Below, one piece after another: positions 1 to 14,900 of a DNA stretch of 64,000 bases. Position numbers and translations under genes: made by a program. The DNA is from Phallusia mammillata (lineage: Eukaryota; Chordata; Ascidiacea; Phlebobranchia; Ascidiidae). Location: contig QLIY01000192.1 of the NCBI GenBank assembly GCA_003260075.1, forward strand, positions 124,995-188,994, written 5' to 3'. The notes beneath the pieces were generated by a model that did no database searches, had not been told where the DNA came from, and was given only the letters and a program-made list of their open reading frames with translations. Numbering within the stretch: position 1 is the stretch's first letter; each line of letters begins with the position of its first letter.

Positions 1-370
1 TATAAGTAATGTAGAGTACCAAACTTATTAGAACAGAAACAATATCAATTTATGCAACAAAATACTGTATATTTTAAAACATTGACAGAGGTTTGTTTGT
101 TTCATTTTTATTCCCGGTGAACAGGCAACGTCTGGATGCGTCGAGCTGCCTATTAAGTAAGTTGAATCATCCATTTTTGTTGTTTTCGGCTTAGGCAATT
201 GGTGACTTTAATTTAGTTCAACCCATCGGGCTCCAGTGAGTTGGTACAACGCCGCTCAGGTTTGTAGCTCAAAGGAAACACCACCGAAGACAAGGCGCTT
301 GCTCTAACCACACAGCCATCTTGCCAGTTACAGGGTCTAAACTACGATTTAGAAGTTACAAAATTAAAAC

Positions 371-3300
371 CCACCCGCAATCTTATCAAAGGCTTCAAAG
401 GTTGTTTGGGATGACCTGATCTCTCGTCCTCAGCCAACATTAGAAGTTGCTCCACTCTTTCCTCGCATAGAGCTCTTGCCTGCTCCTCCAGGTCTTCATC
501 GGATGCTACTCCTTTAGTGGAAATTCGATCTGAAAGTTTTATCGTCTCTACATACATTTGGCGCGGAGTTCGTAGTGGAATAATCTCATGTTTCATCTCA
601 CGGCCGCGAATTTTCAACACAGCAATGTGCCTGAAAACAAAAGCAAAGTTTTCATCAAATTTATATAGCACCAGTCCAGCGATTGTTCAAAAAAGAAATT
701 TGGCAAAGAAAAAGTACAATTGCTTATTTTAAATATAAGCCTTCTTTACACAAGCAACATAAGCTTAATTCAACAGGCCTAATTCCCCCCCAAAAAAATA
801 AACTTAGAAGTTAACATTTCTAATAGAAGACGTTAGGTAAACCAATAAAATTCTGAATTTTTTTTCAAAAATCTCAAATTGTTGACAGATAAACACTGAT
901 CCCGCAATATCATACATTTTTCTTGGATCATAACAAATGGATGACCCACTGGCAACCCCTAAAGACATTGTTTTATTGACATGCATCTAAATTGTAATGT
1001 TTGTCGAAAAAAAACATGAAGCACACAATGCACCCTAGAATCTAATACGAATTTAAAAACTTACTTTGGTTTTGATTCTCCTTCACATAATGAAGTGGCT
1101 ACTGAACTTCCTGGTTGCATGACAAAAAAGTTTTTTATGCTGTTCCACTCGGGTGTAATCCTACATTCATGTTCATGTCCCCAGATAATCAAATCGAAAA
1201 ATTCGTCAAGAAACTGTTCAGGTATGTAGTTCGTTGGGCCATGCTTTGCTCTGCACAATGATATGATGTCAAAAGTACAATATAAGGTAGGTTTCCAAGT
1301 GAGAACAAGTCTGATTTATTTTGTGTTGTATGCTAACATAAGTTAATTTCAAAACAATTGTAGTCATATATTGTATAACAAAGAAAACTGTGCCAGAAGT
1401 AAGCTGTAGAGTGGGTTACATTTTCTGACATGGCATTCAAAATATCTGATTCCAACCACTTGATCTGTAAAACTGACTTAACAAAAACAAATAACAATTT
1501 CAGGTAATTGCCTTATTTACAGTCAATTTGTCCTACTAAAATGGTCTAAAACTTTGTAATCTTTGAAAACAAGTTTCTGAGTTGCCATTATACAGTTCAT
1601 CACTGTTTTTATAATTATTTAACTTTGAATCCACTGACTCTACAACCCGAAGAAGAAGTTTCAAAAGTAGTAATTTTGAATAGTGTACAAACCTGTTCTG
1701 GTGAATAACAAACATGTTGAACCAATCATCCTTGTCTTCTTTTGGTCTCAGCATTGTGACAAGTCGTTTAGTAAACAATCTGTTCAGTCTCTCATCTCGA
1801 ATCGATCCTTATGAGTTTACAAAAATTGCATTTTGAATACAAAATAGTTTTATTATTTATGTACTATACCTACCAAGTCCAAACAAGGCCAGTTTGGTTG
1901 ACCCTTTTCTCAACAGAACTGGAGAAATGTTGATTGCATCTAGCTTTGTTTGTTTGCCAAAGTGATTTAGTAAGCCAGAGACACTAAGAATATCAATAGC
2001 ACTAAGTTCTCCAGCCTGGAAAAACAAACAATATGTTGTCAACTGAAGGTTGCACTCTTTTCAGAAAACAAAACCATACTCACTCCTGTTGGATCATCAT
2101 GATTGCCATGAATGCTAAAAACTGGCAACCCAATGTTCATGTTTGGGTCTTCGTAGTTTACTGATGTGATGCTAAAAAATGCAAAAGTTTATCTTACAAA
2201 ACATGTTATGTTGAATTACATGTATTTGTTTCTCTATTATTTCCAGACATACATAACATTGACAGTCAAAACACATATGAGGTTTATTTGACCCTGACTA
2301 AACATAATTTAGTACACCACACCTAGTTTTAAATTAGATATTGTGTGGGGGCCTTTTGTTTGTTTTATGTGTAACAAATTACTGAAAAGCAATCAAACAA
2401 TAGCTATGGTTGTCCTCAAAAAATAAAAATATGCAATACAAATCTCATGTATAAAGCAGTTCTTGAGAGAACATGAAACAGTGAAAACTCAGTTTGTGAT
2501 TCAGTATGCAATAAAACAGAAGTTGGTACAAACTAAATCATCTGCACTTACGAGCTTGAGGTGTGACCAAAATTTACAGATTGATCACTAACTACTTCAA
2601 CTTTGCATGGTCGATCACCTAGGCAATATTTTCGGAACAATTCCATGGTTCTGTGCAGTGTTTTTCTCGATGGTTTGTTTTCATGAAAAAGATCTCCTCC
2701 CAAAAGTAGAAAATCTACTTTTCTAAAAAGTAATTCATATTTTTAGGGATTTGTTTTAGTTTGTAACTATGTTGCAAACACAGCAAGTTAAATACACAAC
2801 ACATAACTATCCTGGAAATGAAGATAAAAAAATTTAGACAGTTTAATACCAGATACGGTAAACTCATGTTACACTACAAAGCAGCAAATTACTGTGATCT
2901 GTGACTTCTAATTATTTTATACATTTCCATGTTATTTCAAATCGAAAATTAGAACTAGTACTCGTGTTTGGCTGTCTTTAGTATTTCTTCCAAAGCAATG
3001 AATGAGTCATCTCCTCTTTCACTGCTTTTTTCCATGTAGCCCACATGGATATCAGTGGCTATATGAAACAAAAAATATAAACCTTTGTTTGCAAACAAGG
3101 TTTTTAATGTTTTTATTTTAATTGCATGATTTTTGTAAAACAAGAAACATGACTTTCCAACATTTTGCAAATTTATACTACACCCTATTTATTCGGTGGT
3201 ACTAAATACAGCATGTTATATGACATGTGACCGCATGGTATACCACAGGTTATCATGCAACAGGAAGTTGTGAAGAACTTGAATATGCTTTTACGAAAAT

Positions 3301-3738
3301 TTAATTTTGCGGACTTTTGAAAGCGTTAACGGTTAGAGCTATTTGGGTTGAGTAAAGGTTTGTAAATAAAATTGACACTATAATCTGGTATATTTTACCC
3401 TTGTTGGGCTTGTATTCCCACATTTCACATACAATGCAGTATTTTGAGCGGAATATCATGCGGTAGTAGTACCACCCCTATTTATTGATTGACCACAGTA
3501 CTTCACAAATAATTTTCTTAAATTACATCAAATATATATTTGTTACTTAATTTTATTTTATTGCCTATTTTTATTTAACAACTTATTTGTTTCTGCATGG
3601 TAACTGCAAGCAGGTTATAGGCAAGAAAAGAGAAACGAAAGTGTATGTAATTTTGCAAAACAATTTTGTTTAATAGACCAAAAAATTCACACTTGCTTAC
3701 CCACAAGAATGGACATAACATTTTCGTCTTCGTCATCC
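371..3738 (-). CDS. MRE11: MRE11 double-strand-break repair nuclease (partial)
   Basis: MRE11 is the Mn-dependent nuclease of the MRE11-RAD50-NBS1 complex, which resects and tethers DNA double-strand breaks in the nucleus. Seen exons on the minus strand, 5' to 3': 3701-3738, 2552-2722, preceded by 2962-3058, then 2084-2171, 1874-2015, 1693-1807, 1065-1250 and 371-630. All have GT/AG borders and phases that join cleanly. Phosphoesterase motifs appear in order: ATDIH (first metal ligands), [24 protein letters not shown], then WGHEHEC with the late histidines, followed by [10 protein letters not shown] and the capping-domain stretch RLRV. The first seen exon ([17 protein letters not shown] after joining) starts mid-protein by comparison with human, so a short 5' coding exon upstream of 3738 is not located. 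The C-terminal RAD50-binding and DNA-binding regions lie beyond the left edge. No broken motif is visible. Family assignment is certain. Confidence 0.96.
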
Positions 3739-5921
3739 CTGCACAAATAACACAACATTAAATACTTTTAACTGCTTAATTTTTTTTTATTTCCCCAATA
3801 GATGTTTTGTATGCTTACATGTATACGTTTAGCAGAAATTCGTGTGTGCTTGTGAAGTTACTGATATGCTAATACAATACCAAACCTATCCTAGTAAGCT
3901 GCGGTAGACCAAATAAAAATGCACATTGTTGACAAAAACCCCATGACAAAACAAAACATGTACAGAAAACAAACATTCGTAACACCACAAATTGACAATT
4001 CGCAGTTATCGATTTTGGGGATTAGGGGGGGGGGGAAACAAACATTACGATCGTAACACCACAAATTGACAATTCGCAGTTATCGATTTTGGGGATTACC
4101 CAACAAATGAATTGTGTCACTAGGGGAAGTAAAGTACAAGAAATTTGTTGTCGGAAAAATTTAATTAAAACATGATATTGTCTGAAAACAATTTCGAGGA
4201 ACAGAATGATGTTTGAGTTGCAGTGCTCGCTGTGTAATTGCCTATAACAATTTTCGGTGTTTAAATGATAAATTTGGATTATTTAAAACTAATAAAAAAA
4301 ATATTTGTTTTGAAAGCCAATATAGTTTTTGACCTGCCAAATAGTGCTTTCTTAGTTTTTTTTGACAACATACCACAGTCCTTACGTACGTTTATGTATG
4401 TAAAGACTATGAAGTATAAATAGGTTAAAAATATATGTTGAAACACCTGAGGCGTTACGTACTTGGTCACATTACATTGCGCAAACACAGAGTAAAGAAC
4501 ATGTTCACATCACATGCAACAACGTTTGCGACTTGCGTTTGCCAATTCCACCTGTGAAAATGCTGACTGCGAAATAAGTTTACGAAGTATGTTTTTGCTT
4601 ACAAGTTGCTAAGTAGCGGCGTTTTAAACCGCAAACGTAGGTAGGTAACGGGCTTACTGCCAAGCATCAGTATAATGTATTATGTATATGTTGCAAGAAA
4701 GGCTGGCTGCTGGCATCACATCACACAGTTTTGTATTGTGCTGCGCCTTTCCGATGTGCATATGGGCTGTCAAATTAAAAATGTGTGTGAAAACATTTTG
4801 TAAATTCTAGTACTTAGAGACAGACCATAAAATGTTAGTGCTTAGTGTAAAAAATGTTGGATTTTGAAACAGTTTCTTAAATTTCAGGAAAATCATTTTT
4901 TTATTTCTGTTAAAAATGAAATTGTGCACAAATTTAAACCACTAAGAAACTTCTGTTGTGTGTTACCAAGCCATATTTTTTTGGAAAAAAATGTAACACT
5001 TTTAATAGACAGCAGCATCATAGACTATGGAGTCAAGCACCATCTTTAAAATGCTTGTGCATCGACATTCGACAATATTTCTGTGTCTCATTTTTTAAAT
5101 GTGTGTCAATTTAAATACTCAAAATTATAAATTGCTTTACTGTTGTGATTTGTTATTGACTTTGTTGGATAAATTTACACAAAAAGTCTGCTTCAACTAA
5201 AGATGACTGAAGTTCAATCATTATTTAATATCCTGTTTATTAGTAAACTTAATAAACAATGTCACTTAAATGTAAAAAACAGTGATTCGTTATTTTTTTT
5301 AATTCTTATTCGTTAGTAAATGAATTTTTAGCATCAAATGTTTATTGTTACAGTCTGAATTGTATGAAATATATATATAAATATATTTACAGTACTAATT
5401 ACCAAATAAATGCTGCACAGTTTTTGTTCATGTTTGTTTACAAAGGCAGTTGGTGATAATCAGCAATTGTTGTTTTGTCATTTACGGTGCAAATACAAAT
5501 CAATCAAACTGTGCATCCACCCCTCAAACAGGGAATGATTTATGGCTTGGTGAACTGTGGGAGAATTGTGAGCCAAATGCAACAGCAATAATAATAATAT
5601 GTAGAAGATTGCAATGTTTGTTTGACATGATGTCTGTTTCTCCAAACACTATTTTACATATATAGACACTTGGGACACCCTGTATGTAACATATGTGTTA
5701 AGCTGTGTTTATTAACATACATACAGTTATAGAAGAGCTCTACAAACTTGATGTACTTTATGTGTGTAATATACATACCAACATACCTACAAAGGAACAA
5801 TTTAATCAATAAAATTCTGTTGTTTCTGCAGGGTTTGTGGCTTAAATGTTAGGTGTTTAGACTACAATGGATGAATAGTTGTACAGTTTCAGAACATCTG
5901 TGGTGAATTATTTGTGAAAGC
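3739..5921. other. Intergenic region between divergent MRE11 and p190RhoGAP genes
   Basis: About 2.2 kb that should hold the promoters and 5' UTRs of both genes, and probably the missing first MRE11 exon. It is AT-rich. It contains one poly-G-joined duplication (4025-4035, listed separately). Only short open frames without recognisable protein features are present. I see no RNA gene and no clear TATA or initiator signal. Confidence 0.6.
3965..4099. repeat. Duplicated segment joined by an 11-G run
   Basis: About 60 bp (3965-4024) is repeated at 4036-4099 with a few differences near the left end. The two copies are separated only by G x11 at 4025-4035. This is the first of several identical arrangements in the window. 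It is most simply an unmerged contig overlap rather than a natural tandem repeat. Confidence 0.85.
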
Positions 5922-8900
5922 ATGTCCAAGGAAAAGAGAAAATCGGTGTTCAATATTGCTGTGGTTGGTCTTTCTGGAACAGAACAGGTTGATATAAACA
6001 TCTTAACAATGGATTGGTCTTTTCTTTGATATCTTGTTCTTTTTGGAGTGAATTTTGGGAAAACTGTTTTTACCAAACATATAACCAAATTTCATCTCAT
6101 GATCTCTTTTTGATCATTAGGCTAACAAATCAAAATTTTATTTCAAAAGTCTTTCAATGTGCTATTGGCCCTACTGTTAATGCAGTTAAAAAACTGTCGG
6201 AGCATAGGGCACAATTTGGGATTACCTTATCAGATGTGTGTTTCTATATTGTTTAACTTTTTTTTATTTTCAGTACAAGGGGAGCTGTGGTGTTGGCAAA
6301 TCATGTCTATGCAACCGATTTGTTCGTGAACAAGCTGACAATTACTACTTGGACCACACTTCTGTTTTAAGTCAATCTGATTTTGGTGGCCGAGTGGTCA
6401 ATAATGACCATTTTCTTTACTGGGGTGAAGTGAACAAACAGGTAAGTGTTACTAAGTCAACATTTACTGATTGTGTAACTACTTAGTTTTACCCAACCCA
6501 TTAAATTTGAAAGCTAAATAAACCTAGTATAATTGTTTTGCCAAAAATTTTACAAACACTTTCTTGGTATATATTGGGGGGGAAATTACTAGGTGTAATG
6601 AACCATAAATAGTTCAACATCTAGACATCACTGGGGTTTTGGTTTTTCCAGTAAACACAGCTTTTTTCCCAAATTAGGTTTTTTTAAAGGTAGACAAAAT
6701 CGTACAGGTGATTCATCCTGCAGATCATTACACCAGCTTGATATTCTACACCTGAAAAGCAAATATCAGTGACCCTATGTCTTGTGACATGTTGGTTTTG
6801 TCTGACCATGAGTCTTTTTGTTGCCACATTGTCCCGGTTTACGGCTATCTGATTTTTGAGTCATCACTTGTAAACAATTTCAGGATGACAGCGGTTTGGA
6901 CTACAAGTTTAATGTTATCGAACAGACTGAGTTTATTGATGATCAGACATATGAAGCTCACAGAACCTCTTCCAACTTACTTTATCACAAAAGATGTGCT
7001 CAAACCAAGGTATAGCTTCTGACATTTATAAAATTTAAATTTAAGCACAAGACAATTTAAACATTGTGGTTTATTTCTGATAATCTAATAGTTCTTCATG
7101 GAACTAAATTTTCCATTCAGGTAGCTTACCTACAATGACAATGGTAAATGTCCAAATATAGTAATATTTTGAGATATTGTGTTGTGTTTTTTGTTGATAA
7201 TATTTAAAACTGTGGGTTGTGTACATATATTTCTCTTTTGTCAGCAAAAGTAAAATCTGATTTAGTAAATTCAAAAAAATAAGGTAGCAGTGGAATTGTG
7301 TTTTACATGATTAAAAATGAAAGTGGATTTCAGAGACAAACATTTGTCTGCAAACATGCCAATTACCCAACTACTTATTTATTTTTCCTCTCAAAATCAC
7401 ATTAAAAGAAGAAGATAGATCAGTTTATCACTGCCTATTGTGGTGAGGTTCTGTCCACAAGTGTTGTCATCAAATGCCTCCAAACATAGCAATAAACCTG
7501 GGAATGGAATGTGTGGCATGTCCAAATTAATTTCCTGGCCATGCCTAAAACTTTAATTATGGATAAATTGCACACAATATAGCCTGAATTGTTTGTTTGT
7601 ATTCATGTATTTTTATACTGTTCCTTGTGATAATTTTATTGACAAAGAAAAATTGACTTCATTGGCAAAGGTCGTAACTAAGACAAATTGTTGTGGTCTT
7701 GCATTGTCTAACACGCACTATAATCAACCTTTTGCGATACTTGTTAGGTTTCTTCTGCTGAAAAGATGATGTACATATGCACTGATCAACTTGGCATTGA
7801 ATCAGATTTTGAAATAAAACCTATGCCTGATGGCAAGTTAGCAATTGATGGTTTTCTTCTCTGCATTGATGTCAGTCTAGTGGCCAACCGAACTATTGAT
7901 GACCAGGTAAAATTAAAAACTTTTACTGTATTATTTTTGAAACAATATTTTGGTGTTTATGTGGTTGACATTGTTCTAACCTTCATGACATTGCCTTTCA
8001 GCAAAGAATATTAGTTTCCTTGTTTGCACAACTGCTTTTTGTTTACTTTCCCACATTTATAATCTGACAATCTATTGTGTGCAGTAGCACTTTAAAGCGA
8101 AACTTAACAATGGAATTCTCACAATGGAAACTCCGCGTTCTCTATTGTTTTGTTATATTGGCGTTTTCTCCACAGATGTGACGATATAACTTCCAAAAAT
8201 CAGTAATATGACTTTTTGTATAACATGCTCTTTATTTTTTTAGATACGGTTTGTGCAAACTTGTCATCATTATGTTGCCAAGACTAAAAAGCCAGTTGTT
8301 TTGGCGTTAACGAAATGTGACGAGGCAGTAACTGCTTTTATTACTGTGGCTGAAAAATTTGCCTGCTCGCCACAAGGAAAGAAAAGCAGTGCTCTGCCAG
8401 TAATCGAAACATCTGCATCAGAAAATATCAATGTCACCCTGGCTTTTGTGTATCTGGCTCAGTTAATCGATAAAAGTCGCTCCAAGTCGAAGGTAAAGTC
8501 ACATGTTCCTCATGAAAAAATTTCAAAATGTAGCATTTACTTGTCATAAAAAAAGGTAACCATTTATCTGATTAAACAGATCATATCGTTTGACGATGCT
8601 GCTCAGGTAAGAAAAAATATACTTAAAGCTGCAAAGGAACAGTTGGAGAAACTATTGGAGGACAAAGTGGAAGATTATCATGAGTCATGGCAAACTGCCC
8701 GACAGAAGTTGGAAAATGAAACACAATATCGTCAATTTGTTGAACTAGAAGGTATTACAATTGGACAATTTCAGGTTGACTGGGGATCTACAAAGAATGA
8801 GAGTGCTTTATGTATTGAAGTTGCAAAGTGTATTGTTTTAAGTTTTTTTCCAGCCTTTTATTTTATGAGGATGTTGTTTCAGTCTGCAATTATACAATTC

Positions 8901-11900
8901 CAACATATTTTTGTTTTTTAGGCAAGAATGCTGCTTCCAAAATCTTTCGGAAACATGTAAATCACTTGAAGAACAACTATTGTTTGGAGTTGCAGGGAAA
9001 ATATCTCAGTTACCTGCCACGAGCTTTGAAAATTATATTGCCTGATGCCCCAGCAATTAGAAACACGTGGAATGACACTGTCAGTGCCATGTCGAGGAGT
9101 CCGAAGTTCGAGAGGTAGGCAAATAGCTAATCAGTATACTTTCTGTCGTAATTCTATGACATGATTACAAAATACTGCTTATCACACATATTGCAATTTT
9201 CTAAGCTTTCATTGTATTGCAAAATATTGTTGTAATGATTTTCTGCAAACAAGAGGGTATAGTGACAAATATCAGCTTTTATCTATCACAGCTTATGGTT
9301 GCTAAAGTAGTATGCATGTGGAGCAAGTATGTTTATCATTGCATTGTGGCCACACAATAACATGGCAATATTGCTAACTTTAATTTGAACAGACTTTAAG
9401 CTGGTAATAATATAGCTTGCCTAGGGGCAATTGTGGCCTCCTGCTTGGTGACTTTATACTACCATTGTTAGTTTATAAATATGACCCATGGCAGACATAT
9501 TACAGGTCTAGACTGAAACTGCCATTTTTGCATGTTTTTTACTGCATAATTAGGATTCAGTGGTTTTATATAGTGTACAAACCCACATGACACAATGAAA
9601 GAGTGACATAATGTAAATAGGCTGGCAAGGTGATAACAACCGGTTTTCCATCTTATCGTACTACCTTCAAAAATTAGCCTTTGCTGCCAAGTTACACCTG
9701 CTCCAAGCTGTCAGGGGGGGGGGAACAAACCCACATGACACAATGAAAGAGTGACATAATGTAAATAGGCTTGCAAGGTGATAACAACCGGTTTTCCATC
9801 TTATCGTACTACTTTCAAAAATTAGCCTTTGCTGCCAAGTTACACCTGCTCCAAGCTGTCAATCATACTCATGAATGTATGCTACCATACTTGTATTTAT
9901 GGGCTATTAGAACTTACAATAGTCTTTACCCTTTATTGCTGTTTTTTCTGGTCATGTGTGGTTTTGTTTTTCAACCTATATTTTATTTATTTGGTTTATT
10001 AGCTATGTACATTTGCTATGCGCAAACTAATGTCTTATCCACTTGCCTAACACAATGACAAGTTTAACCACACAACATTAAGGTGACAACACATAAAATT
10101 TGATGACAGATTAGAAAAATGCGAAACTTAATTCTTTACTTTAGCTACATACATGTGCTATTTAAAAAAATAGACAATATTTTACAATTGAACAATATGT
10201 TTGCAAAAAATTTTTTTTTAAATTCTTTTGCATCTGCAGTTGGATTATACCTTCAGAAGAGCTCCACATCTATGGAACAGGCTTACCATGGTATGAAACT
10301 GAGCACATGTCCTCTCTGGAGGATAGGAGAATCCCTTTCGAATTGCTTCAGACAGCCGAGGCAGAAAGGATGTTTGACATTCATCGTAAGGAGCTGGAAG
10401 CAGGGGGGGGGGCAACACAGGTTGGAATTAAAGAAACAGTTCCGAGACCTTTTGGTGGAATCTCCTCAGGTAACTTTTTGATAATACTGAATTTGCAATT
10501 TGTGCTGTAGTTGCTGCCCTGAAGGTTTTGCAAATACTTGCATCCGTTGAACACTTTCAGTGTGTTTGATTAATATCTACATTAAAAAAAGTTTTAAATA
10601 TAGTGCTCGTCAAAAGTTTTCGAAAAAAAGTGTGGTAGCAGTATTTTCATTGTATGGGGGGGGGGTGATTAATATCTACATTAAAAAAAGTTTTAAATAT
10701 AGTGCTCCGTCAAAAGTTTTCGAAAAAAAGTGTGGTAGCAGTATTTTCATTGTATTTCGTCAGTGATTTTGTAGAGGCTTTAAAGTAGACAGGGCAATGC
10801 TCAATAATTGAAACAATTAACAAAAGCTCACACTGAGCACATGTTTGAGTACTTGTGAGCGGCACTGAAAGTGTTAAAGTATACTTGCAGTAAAACCAAA
10901 AAAAAAAAAACGTACACCAATAGTCTTATTTGCTTTCCAAGCAGACAAAAGCGCAATACCTCTTTAAACTTGCTATGCTGCTGCTCTCCAAAAACATGCA
11001 AGCATAGCAATAATTCTGCTCAATGCTTTTATTGTTGTTCCATACAGGAACTATGATTCAAATTTTGGCATGTTGAAAAAGCAGAATGTCTGCAATCACA
11101 ACCTATTGACAACTGATCACTTTTATGAGTCATAACTGATATGATAAAAGTTGCATTGGCCAAATACTGACATTATGTACCATTTTCTTGTTGTTATGCT
11201 AAAGTTTGAGCTATAGAGTGTATGTGTCAAATGGTTCACCTTTATGAAATGTTTGTGTTTGTGATTTTTCGCCCATGATGGTTATCTAAACTCAAAGAAA
11301 CTGTAGCATGTTTTCGAGCTGCTTTCATTGAAGGCATTTTCATTAAATTTATTTAGTAAAGGTGTGATAAGGTTTATTATATTAACTGAGGGCCTAAAAT
11401 TTAGTGACACAATGCAATGGTAAAACCATATTAGGAAATGTGTAAGAAGTTTCCTAATTGTCACAGTTAACAAGCAATAACACATGGATTTATCTGACGA
11501 AAATTCATGAAATCATTTTAATTTTTAACCATTGCAGAGCATTTTGTTGTGTAAAGTATAGTAAAGGTGAGTTACTGTTGCAAGTTTGGTCACATGACCC
11601 ATTTTAGTTTTTTGTTCATTTTTTTGTTTGCTTGGTATTTTATTCCTTTTTGTTTCAGTCTATGTTCATTTTTGCCATTTTTGTTGATGGTTATGGGTGA
11701 TATTTTTAGACAGTTTTATTGATTTACCCCTTGTTTAAAAAGGTTGATGATATATAAAAATCTTTGATAAAATTTGTTTTAAGGAAAGAATATCCTGTAA
11801 AGTGCTTGTTGATTAGGTTGGTTTTACAGGTTTTATATCTGATTGAAGCATTGTTATTTGTCCCTTTTTAATATTTTTAAAATTTGTTTTTGTTGGGAAT

Positions 11901-14900
11901 GAAATATGTGCTGAATTGAAAAAAATAATGCATTTGTGCTTCTGCCCAAGTGGTTTAAAAATGTATTGAAAAAGTATACTTTTAAACCAAAATTTAGCCA
12001 TTTAATTTTGTTTTACCATGATTAAACAAAACATCAGTAATCTCAAATTCAATTTTAACAACAAAAAATAAGATAGATTTCCGAAATACTGATACTATAG
12101 TCTAATTAATCATTATGTTAGCTTAAATTTGTCTTATGTATGAATTTTACAAGTTAGTAGCAACAGACAAGTGACATTTTAAACGATCATTGCTGATCTA
12201 ATAATTCTACACTAGCATTACATTTTACCATTTTAAAATGTCAGTTAAGCATTTGATTTTTTTTGATACACAGGTCACACCAGGTAGAGAATGGGGTGAT
12301 GTTGTAAAATTCTTCAAACAATACGAGTTTCTGTCAGAAATAACAGAAACTGAACTATCGTCAATTTATGAACAATTCCAGGTAGTGATCTATTTTTGTT
12401 GTGTCACTAAAAACAAAAATATCTGTGTATTTTTATGGTACCATTACCTGGACTTTTTGCAATTTTGTTTTGTTTCTAAGGCGGAAATTATGGAAAAGGC
12501 TAAAGAAGATTTTCAAGAGCTTTTGTTTGAAAAGTCAGAAATATTTGTTTCCACTGTCAATACAACGAGAGTTGGAATAAATGATGCTTTAAAAGAAGAC
12601 CCAAGGTAAATGTCATGTTTCTGACTGGTTAAAAAAATTTCGAAAGTCTATGTAATATATTTTAAATCTCAGTAGGCATATGTGATACTGTGCGGCAAAT
12701 AAATCTCTAAGTGTTCAAGGAGCTTGTGTGAATGCACATCCACATGTACTTCACATAAAAAGCAGTCAAAATTTAAAAATCTTTAAATATTGCTTTCACA
12801 CAATTTACCAACATTATTTGGTACATTGCAGATACATTAATATGGCAAAGCTACAAAAGGAGCGAGAGGAGATTCTGACTCGCCACATCACAGAGGCACT
12901 TTACCCCCCAACAGACAACTGGGGGCCAAGGTGTTTAGGAAAGGCACTTAATGCTCAACGGGCCTTAAAACCATGCAAAAATACAGAGGATCAGCTGTTT
13001 CCACCTGCCCTTAGATGGCAGCTAAAACCTGACTCGAAGACATTAAACATTGTCCTTTTGGGAGCAGATGGACTGTCACAAGATCTTGCTAATGAGATAA
13101 CGGTAGGTTGAGAATTATGTTTAAGTTTTTAGGCAAAAATCTCAAAGGGTGTCTTATCTGTAAAATTGGTTTGGAGCATGGCAAGAACTTGCTGACATAA
13201 AACCTGTTTAGTCAAACTTCTGTCAGTTATAATGTGTTTCTATGGAATGATGATATCCTAGTCTGACTGCATCTTAATTGGGTGGTGAAAAAAATCGGAA
13301 AAACATGCATTTTCCGCATTTTTTAAGGCAAGAACATGAATCAAAATACCGAAAACATTTCTACTTGAAATTTTTTACAGGTTGGACCATTGTCTAATGA
13401 AGAGTACAAATTAGATGGTTGTGTTCATGATTTAAGTCTCAGGCCCATTTGTGGGGATGTTACTCTTCCATCCAACACATTCCAAACGTTGTCATTCTCC
13501 CCGCATGGATGCATTGCCGTTTATTCAACCATAAAATCTCTGCGGTAAGTACATGGCCAGGGAAGGGATTATGGGTGCTTGCCTAAAAGCCATTGTTTTT
13601 CTTTGGAACATTCTGTAACAACTGTTTATATATGTTTAAAAAGGTCTTTTGTAACATGAAGTTGCATTAAAAAAGTTCATGTTGCTGAAACAATCAATAT
13701 TTTTTTGTTTTTATGTACATACAAGTAGTGGATTTGATATATACTATGGTTTATTGTCTGTAGTGAGCACATGTTGGTTTTTGGCGATTTCTGTAAAAGC
13801 ACAGTTTGATATATGCTACATTTCAAATAAAAATTTTGTGTTTTTGTGTGAACCAAAAATGTTACTCTTCATGTATCCTCCATTTTTTTGTCTACTTTAG
13901 ATACATTGAAGAGAGCTTAGAGAAGATGGTTGTGCCAAGTCTCGAGTCAAATCACACACCACCATTTCAAGGCCTGCCCATATCAATATTGCTTGCATGC
14001 TATGCAGATAGTGATAAACAGGTAAACCATATTGCTACAAAAGTAGAAATACTTTTATTCAGAGCAGATTTTACACAAAATCTTTCCTTCTTTTGTAAAA
14101 CGTCCAATATTGTTTGCCACGACTTAGTACATATTGATTTAACCCTTACATTTATTTCAGACCCACCAATTAAGAGATGCTGGAGAGCGGCTTGCTTCTC
14201 GCATTGGGTGTCCTTTTATTGATGTGCTGGAACCTGAATATGCCTACAACCGTCGTTTCCATGACTCCCAGATCATCATGGCAATGCGATCACTGATCGA
14301 GGGAATCAAGGAGAGGGCTGGAAGTGGAAGAAATAGTTTTGCTGATCTGGAACAAGCTGGTGGAGGCTTAGGGATAGATCCTGGAATGGAATCTCCGGAT
14401 CTTCGCATCATTATGTGCACTCGTCAAGGTAATTTTGGGTTATTCCAACCATATAAAATGTTTTTGTCGACTCTTGACCATAATTGCAAAGATTTTGTTG
14501 GATTTACCCAACTTGACCCAAACAGATGAACTGTAACACCATGTTCAATAAGAAAACTAAACACTAAAGACTAATGTCTTTGTGCAAGTAGTTTTTGGAA
14601 GGTGTCCTATTTATAAAGTAACTGATAACTGATCTTGACTAACTGATTCCTTATATTTTACAGATGATCTACCAACTGCAGAGGTAGCTTTGGCCCCTCT
14701 TTTAAATCACTCTTCATTTCACGATGCTGGGCAAGAAATTATTGAAGGTGAAGAAACCGAGGATGCAATTGTCGTGGTGACCTACCTGGGAACAAAAAGA
14801 AGGAGAATTGCCATTACATTGACATCTTATCAAAGTGCTAGGAATCTAATGAGCCAAGGAAATCCCATACATGGATTCATCTTGGTTTATGATACACAAC

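Noticed and set aside
100..335. tRNA-like stretch on the minus strand (TGGCTGTGTGG resembling an A box)
   Set aside because: No B box and no clear target duplication. It may be a decayed SINE but is not supportable.
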